A stretch of DNA of 64,000 bases from a bacterium (GTDB taxonomy: Bacteria; Vulcanimicrobiota; Vulcanimicrobiia; Vulcanimicrobiales; SCRA01). The position numbers were made by a program, and so were the translations under genes. This document shows positions 27,120-35,804 of this stretch, piece after piece. The notes under the pieces were generated by a model. It searched no databases. It was not told the origin of the DNA and saw only the letters and a list, made by a program, of their open reading frames with translations. The first letter of the stretch is position 1, and every line of letters begins with the position of its first letter. The stretch lies in the NCBI GenBank assembly GCA_004298675.1, contig SCRI01000058.1, positions 62,001 to 126,000 on the forward strand, read 5' to 3'.

Positions 27120-27803
27120 TTAGCTCTGAGGCGTTGGGCTTGGTGCCGGCGACGGACTAGGCTTAGGCGTAGCTTTGATGAGCGGTTGGGGGGTGAAGAG
27201 CGGGATCGGCGTCACCGCGGTATATGGAACCGACGTGTCGAGCCGCACGGGTGCAAGCAGCGCGACTTGCGGAGCGCCCGCCACGAGGCGCACCGTCCCC
27301 ATCGTCAGGGCGTGAACGGTCGAGCCCGGCTTGAGATCGAGATCGCTGCCTTTGCGGAATTGGCGGTAGAGAAAGTGATAGGGCACCAGGATATCCTTGA
27401 CCTCGTCGGTGACTGCGGAGGTGCTCTCCTTGCCACGCGTGACGTGGATGCTCCAGGTGCTGCTGAGTGGGCGTAATGGCAACTCGGCGCCCCCCGCGAG
27501 CGGGAGCGCCGAGAAGCGCACGCCTAGATAGCCATCGTGGTCGGGGGCGGTGGCGTGGCTCGCGAAGGTTACGGTGCCCGTGAGCGGCGTGCCGGCGGGC
27601 GCGATCTTGGTGTCACCAAGCATCAACGCCGAGACGAGATGGGCACGGAAGGTCTCGCCGACCTTTGCCGAGGCCGTATTGACCTCATCGTCGAGCGCCA
27701 GCACCAGCGAGCTATTGACGGGCAGGACCTCTTTCGGCGTCGCCCACGCCGCACCGGAAGAGGCAAGCACGCAGATCAGCAGTGCGACGGTGGCCCGTCT
27801 CAT
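27120..27803 (-). CDS. Secreted protein of unknown function with Pro/Ser-rich tail
   Basis: The 227-residue protein has a signal peptide (MRRATVALLICVLASSGAAWA, AxA cleavage). It is followed by a beta-rich domain with segments GETFRAHLVSALMLGDTKIAPAG and SALPLAGGAELPLRPLSS. The pattern of a value set against an alternative ('APAGTPLTGTVTFAS') resembles small beta-barrel surface domains, but no family is recognised with certainty. The tail KATPKPSPSPAPSPTPQS is disordered. It is 47 bases upstream of rmlB on the same strand. A role at the cell surface or in the periplasm is likely. Confidence 0.7.
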   Translation of the reverse strand: MRRATVALLICVLASSGAAWATPKEVLPVNSSLVLALDDEVNTASAKVGETFRAHLVSALMLGDTKIAPAGTPLTGTVTFASHATAPDHDGYLGVRFSALPLAGGAELPLRPLSSTWSIHVTRGKESTSAVTDEVKDILVPYHFLYRQFRKGSDLDLKPGSTVHALTMGTVRLVAGAPQVALLAPVRLDTSVPYTAVTPIPLFTPQPLIKATPKPSPSPAPSPTPQS

Positions 27804-27829
27804 TATCCGCGTTGCTTTCGGGTGGCTAC

Positions 27830-28138
27830 CTAGCTCGCCTTGGCCGCGGCCTTCTTGCCTTCTTCGATCAATTTCTTGACCTTCTGGCCGCCCTTCTGTC
27901 CGATCGTCTCGTAGAAGCTTGGGCCGTAGCGGTCGCGGGTGGCTTCGCCGCCCTTCTTGCCGCCCTTCTTGCCGATGCGCTCGTAGAACTCGTGACCGTG
28001 AGCCGCCTTCGTGGCCTGCCCGCCCTTGCGCCCGATCGACTCGTAGAATTCGGGTCCATACTTGCGCTTGACGGTCTCTCCGCCTTTTTGGCCTGCTTCA
28101 CGTACGGTCATACCACCGCCGTTTTTCTTGGTCGTCAT
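27830..28138 (-). CDS. KGG-repeat general stress protein (GsiB/Con-10-like)
   Basis: The 102-residue hydrophilic protein consists of about four copies of a 20-residue KGG unit, for example YGPEFYESIGRKGGQAT and HGHEFYERIGKKGGKKGG. It then has a Lys/Ala-rich tail. Such proteins (PF10685) resemble plant LEA group 1 proteins and rise on desiccation, osmotic or general stress in Bacillus and other soil bacteria, probably by protecting macromolecules. A GGAGGA lies about 13 bases before the ATG. A variant in the second-to-third repeat doubles the KGG. The 250 bases upstream (28139-28388) show no gene. Confidence 0.9.
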   Translation of the reverse strand: MTTKKNGGGMTVREAGQKGGETVKRKYGPEFYESIGRKGGQATKAAHGHEFYERIGKKGGKKGGEATRDRYGPSFYETIGQKGGQKVKKLIEEGKKAAAKAS

Positions 28139-28388
28139 GATGTACCGGGTTATCCTCCATACTCGTCCGCGCGGGACGACGCATCTCCCGGGGAACGCGC
28201 TCGCGACGCATTCCTACTACAATGTAACGCACGGTGGGCTCCCTAAGTTTCGTGGGGAGAGGCGGCGTGCGCGTTCGTGGGTCGATGGCCCTCTGCGTGC
28301 TCCTTCTAGGGGCGGCCTCGCCCCCTACCATCCCCTTACCCGCCTACGGGGGCCTCAAAGACGTCCGGCGACCGAAATTTCGAACTGG

Positions 28389-29279
28389 CTAGCGGCTGAA
28401 AAGGGAGCCCAGGACGAAGAGGACGTTCTCCTTGCGCTCGCCTAGGCGGCGGTAGAAGTAGCCGGACCAATGGGTCCCAAACGGGACGTAGACCCGTACC
28501 CGGTAGCCCTCGGCTACGAGTTGACGCTGGGTCTGCGGCCGGATGCCGTAGAGGAGCTGGAACTCGAAGCGGTCCTTGGCGATGCCGCACTCGGTGGTCA
28601 TGCGCTTGATGGCTTCGATGAGCGAGAGGTCGTGGGTGGCCACGGCGGGGTAATTGCCGCGCGTCAAGAGCGCGCGCGCCAATTTCAGATAATTGCGCCG
28701 GATCTCGGCCATGTCTTTATAGGCGATCGAGGGAGGCTCTTTGTAGGCGCCCTTGACGATGCGTACGCGCGCGCCCCGGGCGATGGCGTCCTCGACGTCG
28801 CCCGCGCTGCGATGCAGGTACGCCTGCAGCACGACACCAACGTTGTCCTGCTGCGCGTGGACGCGCTCGAAGACGCGCAGTGTGGCGTCGACGACGCCGC
28901 TGCCCTCCATGTCGATGCGTACGAACGGGTCGCGGTTGCAGGCGGCGCGTTGCGCGACCGCCAGCAGGTGCTCGGCGGCGAGGTTCTCGTCGATCGAGAG
29001 GCCCAAGGCCGTGAGCTTCACCGAGACGTTGGCGTCCACGCCGGCACGATCGATGGTCTCGACCGTTCTCAATGTCTGCGCCGCCGACGCTTTTGCCTCC
29101 GCGCTCTCGAAGACGTCTTCCCCCAGAAAATCGAGCGTCGCGCTGAGTCCGTCGGCGTTGAGGCGTTTGACCGCCTCGATCGCCGCGTCAACGGTCTCGC
29201 CGGCGACGAAGCGTTTGGCCAAGAAAAAGAACCGCTCTTGAAAGCTCGGGCTTGCAATCGCCCGTTCGAGTAGCGCCAT
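28389..29279 (-). CDS. Proline dehydrogenase
   Basis: The 296-residue FAD enzyme oxidises proline to pyrroline-5-carboxylate, the first step of proline degradation, usually at the membrane. It is a single-domain type (not PutA). Visible are ASPSFQERFFFLAKRFVAGET, VNVSVKLTALGLSID, FVRIDMEGS, VGVVLQAYLHRS, RIVKGAYKEPPSIAY and YRVRVYVPFGTHWSGYFYRRLGER, the last with the substrate-binding Tyr and Arg pair. ATG 29279 is chosen with GTGAGG just upstream. A GTG at 29288 would add three residues. The partner P5C dehydrogenase is not in the window. It follows a GGDEF regulator on the same strand. Confidence 0.9.
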   Translation of the reverse strand: MALLERAIASPSFQERFFFLAKRFVAGETVDAAIEAVKRLNADGLSATLDFLGEDVFESAEAKASAAQTLRTVETIDRAGVDANVSVKLTALGLSIDENLAAEHLLAVAQRAACNRDPFVRIDMEGSGVVDATLRVFERVHAQQDNVGVVLQAYLHRSAGDVEDAIARGARVRIVKGAYKEPPSIAYKDMAEIRRNYLKLARALLTRGNYPAVATHDLSLIEAIKRMTTECGIAKDRFEFQLLYGIRPQTQRQLVAEGYRVRVYVPFGTHWSGYFYRRLGERKENVLFVLGSLFSR

Positions 29280-29294
29280 GGGCCTCACGTTACC

Positions 29295-30191
29295 TTACGC
29301 CGACTCCTCGCTCCTCCAGGTGCCGCGCCCGGCCTCTTTCGCGCGGTAGAGCGCACGATCGGCGTGCTCGCGCAGCAGCGTGCTGTCAGCCTTGCCCACG
29401 CGCCGGTGCGTAGCGATGCCCACCGAGATCGAGGGGATGGTACCCTTGGCGACTTCATTGAAAAGGCGTTGCGCAAAACGCTCGGCAGCAGTCCGATCGC
29501 AGCCTAGCAGGACCAGAGCGAACTCGTCTCCACCGATGCGGGCGACGGTATCGGTGCCCCGGACCGCCGTCAGCAGCACGCGCGAGAGACGCTGCAGCGC
29601 GCGATCACCTTCGGCATGGCCGAGCGAATCGTTGAGATCTTTGAAGCGATCGAGATCGATGTACAGGAGGCTGAGTGGACGGAGCGTGCGCGCGGAGAAG
29701 GCCACCGCCGCCTCCAGCGCGTCCTCGAAGGCGCGCCGGTTGGCGGCGCCGGTGAGCGCATCGGTGTAGGCGGCCTGCGCCAACTCCACGTGTTCCTCGC
29801 GCAGCTCCGACTCCAACGCTTTGGCGCGCAGCGCCGCCGCCACGCGCGCGCGCAGCTCGGCCGGATAGAACGGCTTGGCAATGTAGTCGGCGGCGCCGAG
29901 ATCGAGCCCCAGCACGCGTTCGCTGACGGCGCCCCGTGCCGTTACCAGTACCACGGGCACGTGGCGGGTCGTGGGTTCGGCGCGCAGCGCCGCCAGCAAC
30001 TCGGTTCCGGACATACCCGGCAGCATGACGTCGGTGACGATGACGTCGGGCGGATTGCGGCGCATCGCACCGAGCGCTTCCTCGGCGCTGCGGTAGGCGT
30101 GTACGCGGCTGGGTAGGGCCTCGAGCGTGAGCCGCTCCAACTGGAGCATCTCATCCTCGTCGTCGATGATGACGATCGTCGGCGCGTTCAT
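29295..30191 (-). CDS. Response regulator with GGDEF domain (diguanylate cyclase)
   Basis: The 298-residue protein has an N-terminal receiver domain (IVIIDDEDEM, phospho-acceptor Asp in VIVTDVMLPG, VTARG, and Lys in IAKPF) and a C-terminal GGDEF domain from about residue 135. The catalytic motif RIGGDEFALV is intact. An RGTD inhibitory I-site stands five residues before it, so it should make c-di-GMP with product inhibition. Its ATG overlaps the stop of the upstream sensor kinase (ATGA), so the kinase is the likely phosphodonor. c-di-GMP generally controls biofilm, motility and surface polymers. Confidence 0.93.
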   Translation of the reverse strand: MNAPTIVIIDDEDEMLQLERLTLEALPSRVHAYRSAEEALGAMRRNPPDVIVTDVMLPGMSGTELLAALRAEPTTRHVPVVLVTARGAVSERVLGLDLGAADYIAKPFYPAELRARVAAALRAKALESELREEHVELAQAAYTDALTGAANRRAFEDALEAAVAFSARTLRPLSLLYIDLDRFKDLNDSLGHAEGDRALQRLSRVLLTAVRGTDTVARIGGDEFALVLLGCDRTAAERFAQRLFNEVAKGTIPSISVGIATHRRVGKADSTLLREHADRALYRAKEAGRGTWRSEESA

Positions 30192-32113
30192 GCGCTGCGC
30201 TCGGCGCGGATGCCCAGCTCGGCCCGGCGCAGCGAGATGGCGAAGGTCGCGCCGAAGCCCGGCACCGAGCGCACCGTGAGCGTCCCACCCATGCGCTCGA
30301 TGAGTTCCCGCGAGATGTAGAGGCCCAAGCCGACTCCCCGACGTTTCTTCGACGTAGCGTTGGCTTGATAGAACTTCTCGAAGATGTGCACCTGCTCGGC
30401 GGGGGCGATTCCCGGACCGTCGTCGCTGACGGCGATCTCGACGCGTTCGCCGGCGGCCCGGGCGCGTACCAGCACGCGCCCGCCCGGGGTGTACTTGTAG
30501 GCGTTGGTCACGAGGTTTACCAGTACTTGCTCCAGGCGATCGCGGTCGGCCAACACGCCCAGCGTGGGGGGAACCTCCAGCACCAGGTGGTGCGTGGGCG
30601 ACTCCGATTCGAGCAGGCCTAGCCCGCGCACGGCCGCCCCCAGCGGAATCGGCTCGACCAGCAGCGCCAGGCGTCCGCTCTCCAGCAGCGCCGACTGCAT
30701 CAAGTCGTCGATCATGCGGGTGAGGCGATTGGCGGCGCGATCGATCAAGCGCAGGATCTCGCGCACCGCCGGGTCGAGATCGGTGCGCTCCTGGAGCAGC
30801 ACGGCGAAGCCTTTGACGGCGGTGAGCGGCGTACGCAGATCGTGCGAGACGGCGGCGATGAACTCCGATTTCAGCGCTTCAACGGCCTCCTGCTCGGTGA
30901 GGTCGCGCAAGAGCGTTAGCGATCGCTTCCCCTCACCCACCGGGCGGACGTGCACCTCCACTGGATGCCGCGCTCGGCCCACGAGCGCGCGCCCCTCATG
31001 CAGACCCTCTAAGCCCAACGCCTCCGTCAAGCCGGCGCCGGTGAGCGCGCCGGCCACCTCGCCGGCGAGCGCGCCCGCAGCCTCGTTGGCGACGACGATG
31101 TTGCCGTGCTCGTCGGAGAGCACGATGCCGATCGGCACGTCCGCGAAGATCTGCTCCAGCAGCCTGCGCTCCTCGCCCAGGCTGCATAGGAGCGCAGAGG
31201 CTCCGATCGAGAGGTCTGCGGTGTCGGCGAGCAGCGCAAGCGAGGTCAGGTCGTCGTCCGAGAGCATCGGCAAACGCACTTCAAGCGTGGCCGAGGCGGC
31301 GCGCAGTGGATAGCGGATGACCGTGGCTGCCCCCTCCACCCGCGGCCATTCCAGAGCTGCGCCCTCGAGCGCGGCGGCGGGGCTCGCGGCGCTGATGTGA
31401 GCGCAGCCGGCGAGGCCGAAATACGAATCCACCGCCTGCTCCGCAAGCCGCTGAACCACTGCCGTCTCGCGCATCCCAAAGGTGCCCAAGGTCAGCTCGT
31501 GAGCCAACGTCAGTGCGCGATCGCGCGAGCGAATCGTTGCGCTGACGGCCGTGAGCGCCGTCACCAGCTCGCGTAACCCGATGACGGCGGCTGCAGCGAT
31601 GCCCGCGAGCACCGGCCAGACGATCGACAACGCGAGCGGGTTGCCGCGAGCCGGGTCCAGGCTAATCAGCAGTGCTGCGGCCAGCAGGGTCAGCAGCAGC
31701 GCGGCCCGTTTGAGGGCAGCGCGTGCACCGCTGCCCGTTAGCCCGAGTGCGGTCCCGAGAGTCCGTTGACCCCAGCGCATGACGAGGGGTGTGACGGCCA
31801 GAGCCGCGAGCAGGGCGCCGCTGCCCGGCGCGGCTGGGAAGACGGTCGCACCCGCTGCAGCCAGCGCCGCGGCGTAGCCGGCTCGTGCGAGGTTGCGCCA
31901 AGCCGGGGGTGCGTTCAACAGATTGGCGGCAACGAAAGCCAGCGCTAGGATAGCCACGAGCGCCCCCACGACCACGAGCAGAAGGCGCGCCGGTCCGGCC
32001 GGGGCCGCTAGGGACTCCGGACCGATCCAGAGCATCACGCTACCCGCCGCGAGGCCGACGGCGGCCGCGGCGTAGTCGTCGATGCGGACTGTGGGCCCGA
32101 TCACTACGCGCAC
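30188..32113 (-). CDS. Membrane sensor histidine kinase
   Basis: The protein of about 641 residues begins with six to eight hydrophobic membrane segments (to about residue 185). It then has a GAF-like region, a PAS-like segment (LEQIFADVPIGIVLSDEHGNIVVANEAA), a HisKA domain with phospho-His in AAVSHDLRTPLTAVKG, and the ATPase domain with NLVTNAYKYTPG, DDGPGIA, FEKFYQ and GVGLGLYISRELIERMGG. The frame runs up to 32215, but that part covers the divergent lrp promoter, so GTG 32113 (or 32104) is preferred. It is coupled by ATGA overlap to the GGDEF regulator. The signal is unknown. Confidence 0.88.
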   Translation of the reverse strand: MRVVIGPTVRIDDYAAAAVGLAAGSVMLWIGPESLAAPAGPARLLLVVVGALVAILALAFVAANLLNAPPAWRNLARAGYAAALAAAGATVFPAAPGSGALLAALAVTPLVMRWGQRTLGTALGLTGSGARAALKRAALLLTLLAAALLISLDPARGNPLALSIVWPVLAGIAAAAVIGLRELVTALTAVSATIRSRDRALTLAHELTLGTFGMRETAVVQRLAEQAVDSYFGLAGCAHISAASPAAALEGAALEWPRVEGAATVIRYPLRAASATLEVRLPMLSDDDLTSLALLADTADLSIGASALLCSLGEERRLLEQIFADVPIGIVLSDEHGNIVVANEAAGALAGEVAGALTGAGLTEALGLEGLHEGRALVGRARHPVEVHVRPVGEGKRSLTLLRDLTEQEAVEALKSEFIAAVSHDLRTPLTAVKGFAVLLQERTDLDPAVREILRLIDRAANRLTRMIDDLMQSALLESGRLALLVEPIPLGAAVRGLGLLESESPTHHLVLEVPPTLGVLADRDRLEQVLVNLVTNAYKYTPGGRVLVRARAAGERVEIAVSDDGPGIAPAEQVHIFEKFYQANATSKKRRGVGLGLYISRELIERMGGTLTVRSVPGFGATFAISLRRAELGIRAERSA

Positions 32114-32188
32114 GCCCCGGTTATCGGACGTACCTGATGCCTGCTTGAGGATTCGCCTGTCCGGCGTCGATCTATTCGGAAATTTCGC

Positions 32189-32228
32189 TATTATCCAAAC
32201 GAACCGACGCCACAATAGGATAATATCC
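32189..32228. promoter_or_regulatory. AT-rich operator/promoter of the lrp-kam operon
   Basis: In GC-rich surroundings this short stretch is strikingly AT-rich. It contains an inverted repeat TATTATCC (32189-32196) with GGATAATA (32218-32225) and the odd palindrome GGATA-A-TATCC (32218-32228). TTCGGAAAT/CCGAAAAT half-sites flank it. It lies just upstream of the Lrp gene and between it and a divergent kinase gene, as expected for autoregulation by Lrp/AsnC proteins. Confidence 0.5.
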
Positions 32229-32251
32229 GAAAATATCGAAGCGGCGCGGCC

Positions 32252-32755
32252 ATGGGCGACTTAGACCGGACCGACCTGGCTCTGCTGGAGGCGCTCCAGC
32301 GCAATGCGCGCTCCACCTACGCCGAGCTGGGCGACGCGATCGGCTTGCGTCCGCCGGCCGTGCACGACCGCATCCGCAAACTCGAGGAGCGCGGCGTTTT
32401 GGTTCAATACGGCGCGCGGCTCGACCTCGAAAAAGTGGGATTGGCCGTAAACGCCTTCATCGGCGTGATCACCACCCCCGATTGCGACTACGACGCCTTC
32501 GTCGCGCTCATCTCCGCGCTGCCCGAGGTGCTTGAGGTGCATAGTGTGGCGGGCGAAGACTCCTACCTGCTCAAGGTCGCGACGCGCAACACGCGCCATC
32601 TCGACTCGCTGCTCTCGCGGCTCAAGAGCGTCCCGGGCGCGGCGCGGACCAAGACTACCGTCATCCTTTCCACGGCCTACGAGCGTCCCGCAGTTCCGCT
32701 GCAGAGTCTCTCGGAGCCCGAGGAGCAGCCGTATTGGAAGAAGGCCACGGCGTGA
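32252..32755 (+). CDS. Lrp/AsnC family transcriptional regulator
   Basis: The 167-residue protein has an N-terminal winged helix (LDRTDLALLEALQRNARSTYAEL, then LRPPAVHDRIRKLEERG) and a C-terminal RAM/ACT-like ligand domain (LPEVLEVHSVAGEDSYLLKV). The family forms octamers and senses amino acids. It is the first gene of the lysine cluster. The stop of lrp overlaps the GTG of kdd (GTGA), so it is almost certainly the local, lysine-responsive regulator (inference). Its own AT-rich upstream region carries inverted repeats. The C-terminus ends in an unusual PEEQPYWKK tail. Confidence 0.93.
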   Translation: MGDLDRTDLALLEALQRNARSTYAELGDAIGLRPPAVHDRIRKLEERGVLVQYGARLDLEKVGLAVNAFIGVITTPDCDYDAFVALISALPEVLEVHSVAGEDSYLLKVATRNTRHLDSLLSRLKSVPGAARTKTTVILSTAYERPAVPLQSLSEPEEQPYWKKATA

Positions 32756-33801
32756 AGCTCTGCCCTTACGGCTCGCACCGGGTGCTCGAGCCGCTGGGCG
32801 CTCTTCCGCAGAATGCCTGGCGCGTCGACAACACTCCGCACGCCCTGGCCAACGAGATCCTGGTGGACGTCGAGGCGCTCGCTATCGATTCCGCGTCCTT
32901 CCGGCAAATGTGCGAAGCGTGCGGCGGCGATCCCGCCGCCATCGCCGAGACGATCCTCCGGACGGTGCGCGAACGCGGCAAGCAGCACAATCCCGTGACG
33001 GGGAGCGGCGGTATGCTGGTCGGGTGCGTCGCTGAGATCGGCGCGCAACTGCGCAAGGACGACGGCTTGCGCGTGGGCGATCGGATTGCGACGCTGGTCT
33101 CGCTCTCGCTGACGCCGCTCTTCATCGAGCGCATCCTTGCCGTGGAGTGTGCCGCCGAGCGCGTTCGCATCCAAGGCCAGGCCGTGCTGTTCGAGAGCGG
33201 CCTCTACGCCCGCCTCCCCGAGCGTCTACCGCTGGAGGTGGCGCTGGCCGTCCTCGACGTGGCGGGGGCGCCCGCGCAGACGTGGCGCATCTGTCGTGCC
33301 GGAGACCGTGTTCTCGTGCTTGGTGCCGGCGGTAAGAGCGGCATGCTCTGCGCCGCTCGCGCCAGAGAGGCAGTGGGAATGCAGGGTAGCGTCTTCGGTG
33401 TCGAGCGCGCGGCCAGTGAGTCGACGGAGCTGTTGCTGCGCGAGGGCTATCTCGACGCGTTGATTGAAGCCGACGCACGCGACGCGCTCGCCGTTGCCCG
33501 CGCTTTCGCGGAGATAGCCGGCGCTCCAGCCGACGTCGTCATCAACTGCGTCAACACCGCGGGCACCGAGCTTGCGGCGATCCTGCCGTGCCGGGAACGC
33601 GGAACGGTCTACTTCTTCAACATGGCCACCTCATTCGCGGCGGCGGCGTTGGGTGCCGAGGGTGTCGGCAAAGACGTCGATCTGCTGATCGGCAACGGTT
33701 ACGCAGTTGGGCACGCACAGACCGCGCTCGAGACCGTGCTTGAGCGTCCGGCCTTGCTTGCCTATTTTCAGCGGCGCTTCGCCGCGGCTCAGCCAGTTTA
33801 G
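32752..33801 (+). CDS. kdd: L-erythro-3,5-diaminohexanoate dehydrogenase
   Basis: Kdd oxidises 3,5-diaminohexanoate to 5-amino-3-oxohexanoate with NAD in lysine fermentation. The 349-residue protein shares the strong family signatures YGSHRVLEPLGALPQNAW, NEILVDVEALAIDSASF, RERGKQHNPVTGSGGMLVG, VGDRIATLVSLSLTPL and VLDVAGAPAQTWR. The Rossmann motif is VLVLGAGGKSGMLCAARA, and the end reads ALGAEGVGKDVDLLIGNGY. It starts at GTG 32752 inside the lrp stop. Its direct neighbours kamA and kce act before and after it in the same pathway. Confidence 0.95.
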   Translation: MKLCPYGSHRVLEPLGALPQNAWRVDNTPHALANEILVDVEALAIDSASFRQMCEACGGDPAAIAETILRTVRERGKQHNPVTGSGGMLVGCVAEIGAQLRKDDGLRVGDRIATLVSLSLTPLFIERILAVECAAERVRIQGQAVLFESGLYARLPERLPLEVALAVLDVAGAPAQTWRICRAGDRVLVLGAGGKSGMLCAARAREAVGMQGSVFGVERAASESTELLLREGYLDALIEADARDALAVARAFAEIAGAPADVVINCVNTAGTELAAILPCRERGTVYFFNMATSFAAAALGAEGVGKDVDLLIGNGYAVGHAQTALETVLERPALLAYFQRRFAAAQPV

Positions 33802-33810
33802 AGGAAGATC

Positions 33811-35196
33811 ATGGCAGCCATCCAGTTCACGCGCGAGCGCGCCACTACCGTCAGCAAGGGGATCAAGCCACCCGCGCCGCCCGCTGCGTTCGAGCACACT
33901 CAACTGCGCCAAGGCGAATTCTGGCGCGTCATACCGAAGTATCGTGACGTCAACGAGGCGACCTTCCTCGATCACGTCTGGCAATACCGCAACTCGGTCA
34001 AGACCACCGAGGAGTTGGTGGAGACGGTGCAAGAGCTGGCGCCGCCGGAGTTCGTACAGGATCTACGCGACGGCTTCCACCGCGCCCCCATGAACGTGCG
34101 CGTTCCACCCTACACGCTTTCGCTGATCGACTGGAACGATCCATACGACGACCCCATTCGCACGCAGTTCATTCCGCTCGCGTCACGCATGCTGCCGGAC
34201 CATCCCAAGCTCTCGCTGGATTCCCTGCACGAGCGCGAGGACGCCCCGGTCGTAGGTCTCACGCATCGCTACGAGGACAAGGCGCTCTTTCTGCCGACTA
34301 ACGTCTGCCCGGTGTATTGCCGCTTCTGCACGCGCTCGTACGCCATCGGCGGCGATACCGAGACCGTGGAGAAGGCCGAGCTCGCCACCGATCCCAAGCG
34401 CTGGCAGGCTGCGTTCGACTACGTCGCTTCGCGTCCGGAGCTCGAGGACATCGTGATCTCCGGAGGAGACGCGTACCAAGTTCCCGCCAAGAGCATCGAG
34501 CGCATCGGCAACGCGTTGCTGGACATCCCGCACATCCGGCGTCTGCGCTTCGCGACCAAGGGGCTCGCCGTGATCCCCAGCAAAGTGCTCACCGATCACG
34601 CCTGGGTCGACGCTTTGACGCGTGTGGTTGAGCGCGGACGCACGCTGGGCAAGGACGTCTGCGTCCACACCCATATCAACAGCCCGAACGAGATCACCTG
34701 GATCACAGAGCAGGCGATGCGCGTGCTATTCGAGCGCGGCATCTACGTGCGCAATCAGTCGGTGTTGATCCGCGGCGTGAACGATACGCCCGAGACGATG
34801 CGGCTGCTGGTCAGGCGGCTCGGCTACGTCAACATTCACCCGTACTACGTCTATATGCACGACATGGTCATGGGAGTGGAGGATCTGCGCACCACGGTCG
34901 ACACCGCACTGGTCATCGAGAAGTTCGTACGCGGCGCGACGGCGGGCTTCAACACGCCCACGTTCGTCTGTGACGCCCCCGGCGGCGGCGGCAAGCGCGA
35001 CGTGCACAGCTTCGAGCACTACGACCGGGAGAACGGAATCGCCGTCTACACCGCCCCCAGCGTCAAGCCCGGGCAATGGTTCCTCTACTTCGATCCCATC
35101 GACCGGCTCGTACCGGAGGCGCAGGCGCGTTGGAAGGATGCCAACGAGCGGGAGCGGATGGTTGCGGCGGCGCTCAAGGCCGCGGGCGCCTCATAG
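33811..35196 (+). CDS. kamA: L-lysine 2,3-aminomutase (KamA family radical SAM)
   Basis: The enzyme moves the alpha-amino group of lysine to carbon 3 using SAM, a [4Fe-4S] cluster and PLP. In the 461-residue protein the cluster cysteines are C166, C170 and C173 (CPVYCRFC). The PLP region, GGDA turn (ISGGDAYQVP) and HTHINSPNEI are present. Both acidic residues that bind the lysine side-chain amine are kept (YMHDMVMG and TPTFVCDAPGGGG), which fits lysine and not glutamate 2,3-aminomutase. The N-terminal part is longer than in clostridial enzymes. GAGGAAG precedes the ATG by a few bases. It lies 9 bases behind kdd. Confidence 0.93.
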   Translation: MAAIQFTRERATTVSKGIKPPAPPAAFEHTQLRQGEFWRVIPKYRDVNEATFLDHVWQYRNSVKTTEELVETVQELAPPEFVQDLRDGFHRAPMNVRVPPYTLSLIDWNDPYDDPIRTQFIPLASRMLPDHPKLSLDSLHEREDAPVVGLTHRYEDKALFLPTNVCPVYCRFCTRSYAIGGDTETVEKAELATDPKRWQAAFDYVASRPELEDIVISGGDAYQVPAKSIERIGNALLDIPHIRRLRFATKGLAVIPSKVLTDHAWVDALTRVVERGRTLGKDVCVHTHINSPNEITWITEQAMRVLFERGIYVRNQSVLIRGVNDTPETMRLLVRRLGYVNIHPYYVYMHDMVMGVEDLRTTVDTALVIEKFVRGATAGFNTPTFVCDAPGGGGKRDVHSFEHYDRENGIAVYTAPSVKPGQWFLYFDPIDRLVPEAQARWKDANERERMVAAALKAAGAS

Positions 35197-35233
35197 GCCC
35201 GAGATCTTTACATGAGTTTTACAATTCGCTCGG

Positions 35234-35259
35234 AGGCCGCCCTGGGGGTGAAGCGGCCT
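35234..35259 (+). terminator. Hairpin after kamA, possible terminator or attenuator
   Basis: A 7-bp stem AGGCCGC (35234-35240) pairs with GCGGCCT (35253-35259), with a 12-base loop. Only TTTGC follows, so it is a weak candidate terminator. It could partly separate kamA from the receiver gene downstream. Confidence 0.35.
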
Positions 35260-35281
35260 TTGCTCCGAATGTACCCTGTCC

Positions 35282-35647
35282 ATGCCTCGCATCGTGATTG
35301 CGGACGACGATCCGGACATCTTGACGCTGATTCGGGCGACGCTCAAGGCTTTCAAGGCGGACGTCATCGCGTGTACCGATGCGGAGGAGGCGTTGATCGA
35401 GATCGACCATGCGCCGCCGGATCTCATCATCTCCGACTTCATGCTTCCCGGCATCTCCGGCATCGAGTTCGTGAAAAAAGTACGCGAGCATCGGAGCACC
35501 GCCGCGACGCCCATTCTCATGGTTACCGGCCATACGAACTATGCCATGGAGGGGCGCGCTATCGCGGCGGGCGCCAATCGCTTCCTCTACAAACCGTTTT
35601 CTCCGTCGCAACTGCGCGTGGCGGTGCGCCAGCTTCTCACGGCCTGA
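35282..35647 (+). CDS. Single-domain response regulator (CheY-like receiver)
   Basis: The 121-residue protein is a stand-alone receiver domain. The acidic pair is in IVIADDDPDI, the phospho-acceptor Asp in LIISDFMLPG, the conserved Thr in LMVTGHTNYAMEG and Lys in FLYKPFSPSQ. No output domain is attached, so it must act through partner proteins. It stands inside the lysine cluster between kamA and the kamB-like gene, flanked by larger spacers (85 and 157 bases), and may have its own promoter. Whether it belongs to lysine metabolism or was inserted there is unclear. Confidence 0.92.
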   Translation: MPRIVIADDDPDILTLIRATLKAFKADVIACTDAEEALIEIDHAPPDLIISDFMLPGISGIEFVKKVREHRSTAATPILMVTGHTNYAMEGRAIAAGANRFLYKPFSPSQLRVAVRQLLTA

Positions 35648-35680
35648 GCCATGCCGGGATGGAGACTCCCCCAGCCTCCA

Positions 35681-35694
35681 CCCCATGCATGGGG
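35681..35694. repeat. 14-bp perfect palindrome in the spacer before kamB
   Basis: CCCCATGCATGGGG is perfectly self-complementary and lies 34 bases behind the receiver gene stop. It may be a small stem or a protein-binding site. Nothing shows which. Confidence 0.45.
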
Positions 35695-35771
35695 CGAGTA
35701 CGTCACCACTCAGACCTGAGCCGGCAATCGGCCCGCTGCAGCCTGAGCCTTCCACGGTGTCGCCCTCGACG

Positions 35772-35785
35772 TTATTCTAGGATAA
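35772..35785. promoter_or_regulatory. Lrp-like site upstream of kamB
   Basis: An AT-rich imperfect palindrome TTATTCTAGGATAA lies 19 bases before the kamB GTG. It shares GGATAA with the operator of the Lrp gene at 32218. It could hold an internal promoter or a second Lrp operator for kamB-kamC-kce. Confidence 0.35.
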
Positions 35786-35804
35786 CCCAGTTAAGCGAGC
35801 ATCC

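Noticed and set aside
33811-35196. Glutamate 2,3-aminomutase instead of lysine 2,3-aminomutase
   Set aside because: Both Asp residues for the lysine side chain are kept and kdd and kce are adjacent.
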